NCBI GenBank assembly: GCA_964580455.1
Contig: CAZOKO010000056.1
Span: 1-17,591 of the forward strand
From: CAZOKO01 sp964580455
GTDB lineage: Bacteria > Desulfobacterota > WTBG01
Length of the DNA stretch: 17,591 bases
Direction of reading: 5' to 3'
The notes beneath the pieces were generated by a model. That model was not told the DNA's origin. It saw only the letters and a program-made list of their open reading frames with translations, and made no database searches. The position numbers and the translations under genes were made by a program. Every line of letters starts with the position of its first letter. Position 1 is the stretch's first letter. Below, piece by piece: positions 6,955 to 15,076 of this stretch.

Positions 6955-8243
6955 GTGGGAGAGAAGGAAAGACATTCGATACTAAATCCCTTTTTTTCAG
7001 TGGTGCGGTTATCATTTTATTCATCATATTGGTAGTTCTCATTCTTCAATCCGGTGGAGGAAAATTCGCTGACAGTAATTCAACGGTTAAGTATGAGGGT
7101 GTTATCTATCGAGATCTAGCCAACAAGCTTAAGAGTGTAGGCATAACTAAGGAGGCAATCAAACAGTACGAGAGCTATTTTAATACAGCGAAAATGGATG
7201 AAAGAACCAGATCAAATATAGCCTATACTATAGGAAAGCTCTATATGGAGGAGGGCAACTATGAAAACGCCCTTAGCTGGCTTTATCGTGTGGATATGAT
7301 TGATCCTGATACGCCACTTAAAAACGAGGCTGGTTCAAAAATCGTACACTGCCTGGAAACGCTGGGAAGATTTCATGCTGCTGAGTATGCATTAGAAGCA
7401 CGAAGCTCTCTCCAGGAAGATAGCGGGGAGGAAACCAGGGGGGGTAAGGTAATAGCAGAGATTGGGAGTAGGAAAATTATGCTTAGAGAAGTAGACGAAG
7501 CCATTGATGAATTACCGCCCTGGATTAAAGAACAATTTAAGGGCAAAGAAAAGAAAGTTGAGTTTATGAAAAAATATGTGGCAGATGAACTGTTCTACCG
7601 AAAGGCAAAAAAACTGGAGTATGATAAGAATGCTGAATTGAGAAAAAAGACCGCGCATTTTATGAAACAGCTTATGGTCAATAAGGTTTTGGAGGGAGAC
7701 ATAAAAGATAAATTAACCATTGAAGAAGATGATCTTAAAAATTATTTTAAAGCAAACCAAGAGCGTTATAAGGAAAGATCCCAGGCACGAATACGATTAA
7801 TCAAAGCGGGCATGGAAGAAATAGCTAAAAATATTGTAAGAGAATTAAAGAAAGGCAAAAATTTTACTGAACTTGCCAAAGAAATATCCCTGGATGAAGA
7901 GAGTGCTAAGATGGGTGGGCAATGGAATAGCTGGGTTACTGCAGGGAAGGATGATTTAGGGATAGGGAATGTTGCTGAAGTATCCAGGGCTATCTTTTCA
8001 ACATCGCCAGGTGATATTTCTCCTGTCGTCAAGGCAGGAGATTATTACTATATCTTCAAGATAGATGAGAAGAAACCTGAACGTATGAGAAATTATGAAG
8101 AAGTTGAGGAATGGGTACGGAATGATTACATGGAACATAAAATGAAAGTTGCCTATCAGAATCTCCTGGAACAGGTGCTTGCCAGTTCGGAGGTTAAGCT
8201 CTATCCTCACATAATTACCGAGGAGGAAACACCTTCTAAATGA
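6951..8243 (+). CDS. Membrane-anchored TPR plus PpiC/parvulin-like protein
   Basis: A 430-residue protein anchored by an N-terminal helix (about 14-33), with the rest probably in the periplasm. A TPR-like helical part (about 50-150) includes IAYTIGKLYMEEGNYENALSWLYRVDMIDP. A SurA/PrsA-type N-terminal helical domain (about 165-260) and a parvulin-like domain (about 278-375) follow, the latter with KGKNFTELAKEISLDEESAKMGG and ISPVVKAGDYYYIFKI. The family usually reads ARHILV and GYHIIKV at the two active-site strands. Here these read ARIRLI and DYYYIFKI, so both conserved histidines are missing and isomerase activity is doubtful; a chaperone role is more likely. ATGA overlaps on both sides lock it between the DUF58 gene and the BatD-like lipoprotein. 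Such a gene is not part of the standard Bat order. Confidence 0.82.
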   Translation: MSGREGKTFDTKSLFFSGAVIILFIILVVLILQSGGGKFADSNSTVKYEGVIYRDLANKLKSVGITKEAIKQYESYFNTAKMDERTRSNIAYTIGKLYMEEGNYENALSWLYRVDMIDPDTPLKNEAGSKIVHCLETLGRFHAAEYALEARSSLQEDSGEETRGGKVIAEIGSRKIMLREVDEAIDELPPWIKEQFKGKEKKVEFMKKYVADELFYRKAKKLEYDKNAELRKKTAHFMKQLMVNKVLEGDIKDKLTIEEDDLKNYFKANQERYKERSQARIRLIKAGMEEIAKNIVRELKKGKNFTELAKEISLDEESAKMGGQWNSWVTAGKDDLGIGNVAEVSRAIFSTSPGDISPVVKAGDYYYIFKIDEKKPERMRNYEEVEEWVRNDYMEHKMKVAYQNLLEQVLASSEVKLYPHIITEEETPSK

Positions 8244-9220
8244 AAAGATTGTATGCTGCAGGAGCTATTATTGTATACTGTTTTTTCTTTCTTTACTCCT
8301 GCCAGAATGAGATGCGGGAAGCTCAAAAGGATGAAAATAGTTTGCCGCCGGTGGAGGTAAAAGCACAGGTTGATAAAGCAACAGCTACTACCGGTGACCT
8401 TGTTCGCTACACCCTTTCAGCAGAAAGTGAACCCCAGATAGAGGTTGAAATACCTGAGATGGGATCTCAAATTGCTGGTCTTAGGATTGTGGACATGGGT
8501 GCAGCAAGTCCGATAGAAAGGGATGGGCGCAAGATCGTTGAAAAGTGGTATCAGCTGAAGGCAGATTTGGTTGGCTCTTATATTATTCCTGGTGCGGTTT
8601 TTTCCTATAAAGATGAGAAGGGTGAAAAAAGGGAACTTAAGACGGCTCAGATATTTATTGAGGTTGAATCTGTAATAGAGGACAAGGAAAATGCCAAAGA
8701 TGTAAAGGATATTAAACCTCTTGCAACTATTAAAAGAGATTATACATTACTCATATATTTTTCTATAGCTGGATTATTGCTCATAGCGTTGATTATAGGA
8801 GGAATCTGTTTTTATCGTAATAAGTTTCTAAAAACCAAAGTGACTCCATTAAAACCTGCTCATGAACTGGCTTTAGAAGAGCTTGACCGACTGCAAAAGG
8901 AGGATTTAATAACGAGGGGAATTTATAAAGAACATTATTTTAAACTATCAGAGATATTCAGAAGATATCTTGAAAGAAGGTTTCACTTTCTGGCTGTAGA
9001 AAAAACGACGGAAGAACTTTTGCCGGAAATTAAAAATCTAAAAGGTTTTGATGAGAAAGTAAAAAGTGATGCTAAAAAGTTTTTGTATAACACCGACCTT
9101 GTAAAATTTGCCAGGTACATTCCTGGCAAGCAAGAGGTAGATCAGGAACATCAGGAAACAGTAGATTTTATAAATGAAACCAAAGAAGAAAAGATTCATC
9201 AATCTGAATCCTCATCTTAA
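8240..9220 (+). CDS. BatD-like lipoprotein with cytoplasmic helical tail
   Basis: A 326-residue protein. The signal sequence ends in a lipobox-like LYSC, predicting lipidation at Cys21. A beta-rich periplasmic part (about 35-145) opens with EVKAQVDKATATTGDLVRYTLS, the strand pattern of BatD-type domains. A Lys/Asp-rich linker leads to one membrane helix (about 169-192). The cytoplasmic tail contains ALEELDRLQKEDLITRG, YFKLSEIFRRYLERRF and DLVKFARYIP, which resemble the tail of DUF4381/BatD-type proteins found between the DUF58 gene and batA in other Bat operons. Lipidation together with a downstream helix would tether both ends to the inner membrane, which is unusual; LYSC may instead be an ordinary cleavage region. 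The start overlaps the previous stop by 4 bases. Confidence 0.75.
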   Translation: MKRLYAAGAIIVYCFFFLYSCQNEMREAQKDENSLPPVEVKAQVDKATATTGDLVRYTLSAESEPQIEVEIPEMGSQIAGLRIVDMGAASPIERDGRKIVEKWYQLKADLVGSYIIPGAVFSYKDEKGEKRELKTAQIFIEVESVIEDKENAKDVKDIKPLATIKRDYTLLIYFSIAGLLLIALIIGGICFYRNKFLKTKVTPLKPAHELALEELDRLQKEDLITRGIYKEHYFKLSEIFRRYLERRFHFLAVEKTTEELLPEIKNLKGFDEKVKSDAKKFLYNTDLVKFARYIPGKQEVDQEHQETVDFINETKEEKIHQSESSS

Positions 9221-9245
9221 GCATTCTCTATTTTAAAAATTTGCT

Positions 9246-10241
9246 ATGATTAGATTTGAAGACCCCTGGCTTCTTGTTTTTTTCGTTCTCATTCCTTTGA
9301 TGATACTGTATCAATGGAAAGGAGCGGGAAGGAGCCGTGTCAGGTTTTCCTCCCTTGATAACGTAAAGAAGTTGAAGAGATCAACCTCTCTTTTCCTTAG
9401 ACATATCCTTTTGGTATTACGCTGTCTGGCCATAGCTCTTTTTGTAATGGCTCTGGCTCGTCCTCAGTCGGGAACCAAAGCTACAGAGGTTCTGACTGAG
9501 GGCATTGATATCATGCTCTGTTTAGATACCTCGGGCAGTATGCAGGCGTTAGATTTTAAATGGGAAAATGAAAGGCAAAACCGCTTACAGGTGGTAAAGA
9601 GAGTAGTCAGCGATTTCATAAAGGGGAGGAAGAATGACCGTATAGGAATGGTAGTTTTTGGTGAAGAGGCCTTTACCCAGTGCCCTTTAACACTTGATTA
9701 TGGAGTGCTCTTAAGTTTACTGGATCAGGTAGAAATAGGGATGGCTGGTGATTCTACTGCTGTAGGGTCTGCTCTGGGCACCTGTGTAAAAAGGTTGAAA
9801 GACCTTGAATCGAAATCTAAAGTGGTTATCCTTTTAACGGATGGGCGTAACAATGCGGGAAGTTTAAGCCCTGAGACTGCTGCAGAAATTGCCAAAACGT
9901 TTTCTATTAAGACTTATGCTGTGGGAGTAGGCACAGAAGGGGAAGTGCCGTTTCTGGTAGATTCGATTTTTGGTAAAAGGTATGTTTATCAACGGGTGGA
10001 CCTGGATGAAGACACTCTAAAAGAGATAGCTAAAATTACAGGAGGCACATATTTTAAAGCAACTAATACAAAAGCCTTAGAAGAGATCTATAAACAGATT
10101 GACAAGCTGGAAAAGACCAAAGTGGAAGTTAAAGAGTATATGGAATACACAGAGTTATTCCGATGGTTCTTTTTGCCCGGTCTGGTTTGCATATTGCTGG
10201 AAGTAATTCTGGCAAACACACGATTTAGGAAAATACCATAA
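9246..10241 (+). CDS. batA: BatA-type vWA-domain membrane protein
   Basis: A 331-residue protein with two N-terminal membrane helices (about 8-24 and 53-72) and one near the C-terminus (about 307-325) enclosing a von Willebrand A domain. The ARPQSG turn before the domain is typical of BatA/BatB. The metal-ion site starts at DTSGS (94-98). Later landmarks are QCPLTLDYGVLL and the strand VVILLTDGRNNAGSLSP. In Bacteroides-type Bat operons BatA and BatB form a membrane complex with BatC and are linked to oxidative or envelope stress, although the strength of that link differs between species. It starts 25 bases after the lipoprotein gene with no strong ribosome binding site. A 212-base gap follows it, unusual for this operon. 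Confidence 0.92.
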   Translation: MIRFEDPWLLVFFVLIPLMILYQWKGAGRSRVRFSSLDNVKKLKRSTSLFLRHILLVLRCLAIALFVMALARPQSGTKATEVLTEGIDIMLCLDTSGSMQALDFKWENERQNRLQVVKRVVSDFIKGRKNDRIGMVVFGEEAFTQCPLTLDYGVLLSLLDQVEIGMAGDSTAVGSALGTCVKRLKDLESKSKVVILLTDGRNNAGSLSPETAAEIAKTFSIKTYAVGVGTEGEVPFLVDSIFGKRYVYQRVDLDEDTLKEIAKITGGTYFKATNTKALEEIYKQIDKLEKTKVEVKEYMEYTELFRWFFLPGLVCILLEVILANTRFRKIP

Positions 10242-10453
10242 ATGCAGGATACTGGATACAGGATGCAAGGAATGTAATTAAAGAGTATGTTTACACTCCC
10301 AACATTTTTTTAAATAAAATAAATATAGGATTTGAGATGAACGATATGGGATGTGCGATTGAAAAACTGTTTCTCCTTGTATTTTACATCGCATATCGCA
10401 GTTCATGCATTTTGGATCATGGATCGTGCATCATGAATCATGAATGGTAAATT
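10242..10453. repeat. Repeat-rich 212-base gap between batA and batB
   Basis: Three structures occur in this gap. First, the word repeat GGATACTGGATACAGGATGC starts at 10247 and shares GATACTGGATA (10248-10258) in inverted form with the moxR-DUF58 gap. Second, an imperfect inverted repeat pairs ATGAACGATATGGGATGT (10337-10354) with ACATCGCATATCGCAGTTCAT (10386-10406) apart from a 3-base insertion and one mismatch. Third, a run of ATCATGGATCGTGCATCATG-type words fills 10414-10446, just ahead of batB. No coding frame is present. The gap separates two genes usually packed closely in Bat operons. Confidence 0.6.
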
Positions 10454-11458
10454 ATGAGATTTGGTAATTTAAACTATCTTTTCCTTTTATGGATTATCCC
10501 TCTGCTGATTGTTTTTTATCTCTATGCTTTTCGTAAACGAGATAAGCTGTTGACCCTCTTCTGCGGGAAGGATTTGCTTGGAGAACTAGTGCCTAATTTT
10601 AAGATGGGTAGAAGAGGCGTGAAGGGATTTCTTGTTATACTGGGAGTTACCCTTGGAGTTGTTGCTCTGACCCGACCACAATGGGGTTTCCACTGGGAAG
10701 AAATTAAAAGGGTTGGTGTAGATATTATAGTTGCAATAGATGTTTCTGAAAGTATGTTGGCTGAAGATGTCAAACCAAACCGTCTGGAACGAGCGAAGAG
10801 AGAAGTATATGATCTCATTGAGATGCTGGAAGGTGATCGCATTGGCTTAGTTACCTTTGCGGGGACCAGTTTTGTCCAGTGTCCTTTGACCTTGGATTAT
10901 GGAGCATGCAAGATGTTCCTGGACCATATAGATACGGATCTTATTCCTGTACCGGGCACTGCAATAGCTGGTGTAATCAGGACGTCTCTTAAGTCTTTTA
11001 TCAAGGGGGAGAGAAAATCCAAAGCGCTGATTCTCATAACTGATGGTGAGGATCATGAAGGTGAACCGGTTGATGCTTCAAGAGAAGCAAAAAAAGAAGG
11101 GATTAAGATTTTTTCCATTGGTGTAGGCCGAGAGGGTGGTGCCCCTATCCCTTTAAAAAGTGGTTCCGGAGGGTTTAAGAAGGATCGCAGGGGGGATATG
11201 ATTATAACCCACTTGGATGAAGCAACGTTGCAAAAAATCGCACTGGAAACCGGTGGGAGCTATGTAAGGTCAGTCACAGGAGATATGGACCTGGATAAGA
11301 TTTATCTGGAAGGTATCAGACAGCATGTTGAACAGAAACAACTAAAGAGTACCCGCAAGAGAAGATGGGAAGAGAGATTCCAATGGTTCGTCTTTTTTGC
11401 CCTTCTCTTTATCAGCATAGAATTTCTTGTCAGTGAACGCAAAACCACTTTGTCTTAG
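10454..11458 (+). CDS. batB: BatB-type vWA-domain membrane protein
   Basis: A 334-residue paralogue of the preceding BatA with the same plan: N-terminal helices at about 8-25 and 58-73, a TRPQWG turn, a vWA domain and a C-terminal helix at about 311-328. The metal-ion site begins DVSES (96-100). The following MLAEDVKPNRLERAKREV is strongly characteristic of BatB. Other landmarks are GDRIGLVTFAG, QCPLTLDYGA, ALILITDGEDHEGEP, and a Gly/Lys-rich loop followed by DEATLQKIALETGGSYVRS. It is probably the membrane partner of BatA. Translation initiation looks weak (only GGTAA near 10446), and the gene is preceded by the repeat-rich gap. batC begins 9 bases after its stop. Confidence 0.93.
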   Translation: MRFGNLNYLFLLWIIPLLIVFYLYAFRKRDKLLTLFCGKDLLGELVPNFKMGRRGVKGFLVILGVTLGVVALTRPQWGFHWEEIKRVGVDIIVAIDVSESMLAEDVKPNRLERAKREVYDLIEMLEGDRIGLVTFAGTSFVQCPLTLDYGACKMFLDHIDTDLIPVPGTAIAGVIRTSLKSFIKGERKSKALILITDGEDHEGEPVDASREAKKEGIKIFSIGVGREGGAPIPLKSGSGGFKKDRRGDMIITHLDEATLQKIALETGGSYVRSVTGDMDLDKIYLEGIRQHVEQKQLKSTRKRRWEERFQWFVFFALLFISIEFLVSERKTTLS

Positions 11459-11467
11459 AGGAAATAT

Positions 11468-12247
11468 ATGCATCTCAAGAACGAGAAATCATACTGCAAA
11501 CTATGGTATTCCTTTTTAATCCTTGGACTTACTCTTGTAATCACTGATTTTGCCTGTGGGGAATCACTCTATAGCGCAATTGAAAAAGGGAGTACCCTGT
11601 ATGAAGACAAGAAATACGATGAAGCCATAAAGTCTTTCATTGATGCCCAGATAGAATCTCCAGAGAATCCGAAGCTAAAGTATAATGTTGCCAATGCTCA
11701 CTATAAAATGAAAAACTATGAAGAGGCGGCAAAGAACTATCAGGATGTAGCTGCTACTGCTCAGGATATCCAGCTAGAGGAAAAGTCAATATATAATATA
11801 GGCAATTGTATGTATCGCCAGGGGAAGTTGGAAGAAGCTGTAGAGTATTATAAGAAGGCGTTGGAGTTAGACCCCAATGACCAGGATGCTAAATACAACC
11901 TGGAGTTCGTAAGAGAAGAAATTAAAAGAAGGATTAATCAATCCAAGCAAAGGAAGGAACAGCAGAAGCAAAAGGAAAGCAAAGAACAGGAAGATAAAAA
12001 AGAACAAAAAGCAGAAGGTCAACAGCAGCAGCCTAAAAAAGAGCAGCAGGAAAAACAGCCTAAGCAGCAGCAATCCCCAAAAGAAGAAAAGCAAAAAATG
12101 GCTGAAAAACAGATGGGAAAAACAAAACCGATGACTCCTGAGGAGGCAGAACGCTGGTTGAGAAGTCTTAAAGAAGATAAGAAGAAGCACAGGGAACGTG
12201 AAAGGGAAAAAGTTGCAGGGTCATTGAGACCCGAGAAGGATTGGTAA
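11468..12247 (+). CDS. batC: BatC-type TPR protein
   Basis: A 259-residue exported protein with a hydrophobic signal segment (about 11-29). Three TPR units cover about 33-145: LYEDKKYDEAIKSFIDAQIE, NVANAHYKMKNYEEAAKNYQ, and GNCMYRQGKLEEAVEYYKKA followed by LELDPN. A low-complexity Gln/Lys/Glu tract (about 155-215) follows. The C-terminal MTPEEAERWLRSL motif and charged tail are typical of BatC. BatC is believed to dock on the BatA/BatB vWA complex through its TPRs. The ribosome binding site AGAGGAAA overlaps the batB stop region, so the two are coupled. Position between batB and batD matches the canonical order. Confidence 0.88.
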   Translation: MHLKNEKSYCKLWYSFLILGLTLVITDFACGESLYSAIEKGSTLYEDKKYDEAIKSFIDAQIESPENPKLKYNVANAHYKMKNYEEAAKNYQDVAATAQDIQLEEKSIYNIGNCMYRQGKLEEAVEYYKKALELDPNDQDAKYNLEFVREEIKRRINQSKQRKEQQKQKESKEQEDKKEQKAEGQQQQPKKEQQEKQPKQQQSPKEEKQKMAEKQMGKTKPMTPEEAERWLRSLKEDKKKHREREREKVAGSLRPEKDW

Positions 12248-12260
12248 CAGAGGGTTTACA

Positions 12261-14045
12261 ATGGTAAGATATAGGATTATTTTAGTATGCTTTTTTCTGA
12301 TACTTTATGCAGAGAAAACTCATGCACTTTCTCTTATTGCCAAGGTGAATAGAGCCGAGGCAACACTTCAGGACCGAATCATTCTGACTCTTTCTGTAGA
12401 AGGGACTCAGAGAGCAGGAAGGCCTCATCTCCCGCCCATGCCTGCATTTGATTTTATCTCTCGTGGAAGCTCTACCAGGATGCAGATCATTAATGGTCAG
12501 ATTACCTCAGGAGTTGATTATAATTATATACTGATTCCCAAAAAGGCAGGAACCTTTGAGATCGGACCTGCAACTCTGCAGGATAAGGGGCAAACCATAT
12601 CCAGCAACAAGATAACACTTAGAATTGCATCTGCGGATACCAAACCTCAAGCTACAAGAGACTTGTTTATCACTACAACGGTAAGTACTAAAGCACTCTA
12701 TGTTAGTGAACAGGTTGTTTACACTTTTAGACTCTATAGAAGAGTAAAGATTGCTAATGCCAACCTGGATAATCCATCATTTGAAGGGTTTCTGGTAGAA
12801 CCATTGGGAGAAGAACGGCAGTATGAAACGGTAATTAATGGTCAGACTTTTCTGGTTTCAGAAATTAAGCAGGCATTATTTCCTACTCGTGAGGGTACTA
12901 TAAAAATAGAGCCGGCTAAGGTACAATGTGAAGTAGTGACCCGAACACGAAACAGGAGAGGATTCTTTGATGACCCTTTCTTCGATGATTCGTTCTTTGG
13001 ATTTTCAAGAACAGAGCCTAAAGTACTGCGCTCGGATCCTGTTACCCTGCAGGTAAAACCTTTACCAACTGAGGGTAAGACGCCTCTCTTCAGTGGTCTA
13101 GTAGGGATTTTTAGCATTACCACCAGTCTGAGTAAAAAGCAATTGGAGGCAGGAGATACAACTACCTTGACAATTGCCATACAGGGCAGGGGAAATATAA
13201 AAGATGCACACTGTCCTGAATTTTCTTCTCCTGCTCATTTCAAGGTATATGATGATAAGCCAATCCTCACAGTCCAAAACTCAGGAGGTATATTTGGTGG
13301 CACACTAACGATTAAAAAGGCTCTTGTCCCCCTGAAAGAGGGTAGATTAAAAGTGCCTCCGCTGGCTTTTACCTATTTCAATCCTGAGCTTGGGAAATAT
13401 GAATTGTGTAAAAGCAAGCCTCTGGCAGTGAAAGTGTTGCCTCCCAAGGATAAGGAAAAACTTCATCTGGTTGAGGCGTTTGGAACTGCAACCTCTAAAG
13501 AGGAAATAAAAATCCTGGGGAAGGATATTTTACCCATCAATACTTCTCTTTCTGCTTTAAAACCATATAATATGGACCTCTGGCATTGGGCATACCTTGT
13601 GTTCTTCTTCCTTCCTATCGCAGGATATGCAGGATCTGCATTGATTAAAGTGAGGAAGGAACGATGGGAAGAAAACTTGGGATATGCTCGGAGTAAAAGT
13701 GCCCTGAAGAAATTCAACAGGAATGTTGCAGCAGTTAAAAAGGAGATTAAAAACCAGGATTCAGCAGAATTTTATAGACTTGCTTCCAGGACATTTAAGG
13801 ATTTTCTGGGTGATAAGTTAAATATGACAGGGAGTGCTCTTACACCAATAGAAATTGAAAATCAGCTTCACAGGTTTAAAGTGAAAAAGGAACGGAGTGA
13901 GCATCTAAAGAAGGTGCTTAGTGTTTTAGAATCAGCTCAATTCGCCTTTCAAAGACACAGCAGAAGTGAGAAAGAGGACCTGTTAAATCAGGTGAAAGAC
14001 TTGGCTAGGTGGTTTGATAAGAACATAAAGAAGAACCTGGTTTAA
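12261..14045 (+). CDS. batD: BatD, large periplasmic oxygen-tolerance protein
   Basis: A 594-residue protein of the usual BatD length. A signal peptide (about 1-22) precedes several beta-rich modules: LIAKVNRAEATLQDRIILTLSVEG opens the first after the signal, RDLFITTTVSTKALYVSEQV opens the second, and GLVGIFSITTSLSKKQLEAG with DTTTLTIAIQGRGNIKD marks the third. A DDPFFDDSFFGF loop near residue 241 also fits this family. One membrane helix lies at about 441-463, followed by a cytoplasmic tail with KKEIKNQDSAEFYRLASRTF. BatD is thought to form the extracytoplasmic part of the Bat assembly. GAGGG lies about 7 bases before the ATG. The 168 bases after it, before batE, contain small dyads. Confidence 0.9.
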   Translation: MVRYRIILVCFFLILYAEKTHALSLIAKVNRAEATLQDRIILTLSVEGTQRAGRPHLPPMPAFDFISRGSSTRMQIINGQITSGVDYNYILIPKKAGTFEIGPATLQDKGQTISSNKITLRIASADTKPQATRDLFITTTVSTKALYVSEQVVYTFRLYRRVKIANANLDNPSFEGFLVEPLGEERQYETVINGQTFLVSEIKQALFPTREGTIKIEPAKVQCEVVTRTRNRRGFFDDPFFDDSFFGFSRTEPKVLRSDPVTLQVKPLPTEGKTPLFSGLVGIFSITTSLSKKQLEAGDTTTLTIAIQGRGNIKDAHCPEFSSPAHFKVYDDKPILTVQNSGGIFGGTLTIKKALVPLKEGRLKVPPLAFTYFNPELGKYELCKSKPLAVKVLPPKDKEKLHLVEAFGTATSKEEIKILGKDILPINTSLSALKPYNMDLWHWAYLVFFFLPIAGYAGSALIKVRKERWEENLGYARSKSALKKFNRNVAAVKKEIKNQDSAEFYRLASRTFKDFLGDKLNMTGSALTPIEIENQLHRFKVKKERSEHLKKVLSVLESAQFAFQRHSRSEKEDLLNQVKDLARWFDKNIKKNLV

Positions 14046-14213
14046 GCTGAGTTTATCCTGATATATGAAGGGCTTAAGCAATTGGAATAATGGGTTTTAA
14101 TAAATGTTCCGGGTTACGTGTTTAAAGCATGTTAAACTTCAAAAAATCCAAACCCGTAACTCTCAACGTAAATTCTTTTAACCTCAATAAGTTGTGGAAA
14201 TTCCGAGACGTTT
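14046..14213. other. batD-batE gap with two small dyad symmetries
   Basis: No gene is seen. An 11-base arm GTTACGTGTTT (about 14114-14124) matches AAACCCGTAAC (about 14150-14160) with one mismatch. Nested inside is GTTTAA and TTAAAC flanking AGCATG (about 14121-14138). No T tract follows, so it is not a standard terminator. It may be a repeat relic or an RNA hairpin between batD and batE. Confidence 0.35.
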
Positions 14214-15068
14214 ATGATTAATACAAAGACAAAGAGAATTTTCTTCATTATTGCAATAGGAGTATTTTCTTTCTGCAATTTATATTCGACGTATGATCAG
14301 GATCAACGCTTTGCCGCCCTTTTCTCTCGCAATCAAAAAATCAAGGGAGAAATTGATACAGTTCATTCATTTATAGAAGCCAATAAAGACTATAAGGAAG
14401 AAAAATATAATGAGGCAGCCCTGCTTTATGAAGATCTTATCGGATCGGGAATAAACAATGGAGAAATATATTATAATCTGGGCAACAGTTACTTCAAAAT
14501 GGGATTGTTAGGAAAAGCGATATTCAACTACCGACTGGCAGAATTGTACCTTCCACGAGACGAGGATCTTAAAGTTAACATAAAATATGCTCGCCAGTTA
14601 ACGAAAGACAGAATGGAGGTAAAACAGTTTTTGCCTTTTCTAAAGGAATTTTGTTTCTGGTATTCTAAACTTAACCTTAAGGAACTGCTTATAGTTTTTC
14701 TGATATTTAATGGTCTTTTTTGGACGTTAGCAACCACAAAAATCTTTTGGAAGAAAGATCATCAGAATCAGATCCTCTTAATTAATCTGGTTTTGGTATT
14801 GGTATTAGGATGTTCTCTTGCCTTAAAACTGTACAACTGTACCCATAAAACTGGAGGAGTTGTTTTGGCCAGGGAAATTACAGTAAGAGCCGGGAACGGG
14901 ATTAATAATACAGCCCTCTTCCAATTGCATGATGGTGCTGAGTTTGAGATTATAGAACAGGATGAGGATTGGATTAAAATTGAATTAGAAGATGGTAAAA
15001 GGGGATGGGTGAAAAGCAGCTGGGTTGGGAAATGTCAATTTCCTACTCGTCTTCCGGTTGGTGAGTAG
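14214..15068 (+). CDS. batE: BatE-type TPR and SH3-domain membrane protein
   Basis: A 284-residue protein with a signal or membrane segment (about 8-25) and a TPR pair (about 55-115: YKEEKYNEAALLYEDLIGSG, then EIYYNLGNSYFKMGLLGKAI, then FNYRLAELYLPRDEDLKVNI). Two membrane helices follow (about 156-176 and 187-206). A C-terminal bacterial SH3-type domain (about 213-275) contains VLAREITVRAGNG, FEIIEQDEDWIKIEL and RGWVKSSWVG. TPR, two helices and SH3 in this order is the BatE plan. It is the last member of the canonical batA-E series and ends the cluster. The ATG lacks a strong ribosome binding site; only GAG at 14205-14207 is seen. A palindrome-ended element begins 9 bases after its stop. Confidence 0.88.
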   Translation: MINTKTKRIFFIIAIGVFSFCNLYSTYDQDQRFAALFSRNQKIKGEIDTVHSFIEANKDYKEEKYNEAALLYEDLIGSGINNGEIYYNLGNSYFKMGLLGKAIFNYRLAELYLPRDEDLKVNIKYARQLTKDRMEVKQFLPFLKEFCFWYSKLNLKELLIVFLIFNGLFWTLATTKIFWKKDHQNQILLINLVLVLVLGCSLALKLYNCTHKTGGVVLAREITVRAGNGINNTALFQLHDGAEFEIIEQDEDWIKIELEDGKRGWVKSSWVGKCQFPTRLPVGE

Positions 15069-15076
15069 CTTTTTGA

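Noticed and set aside
11867..12190. 107-codon Leu/Phe-rich frame on the minus strand opposite batC
   Set aside because: It mirrors the Lys/Gln/Glu-rich low-complexity tract of batC; reversed AAG/AAA/GAA codons give Leu/Phe/Phe and mimic a membrane protein.
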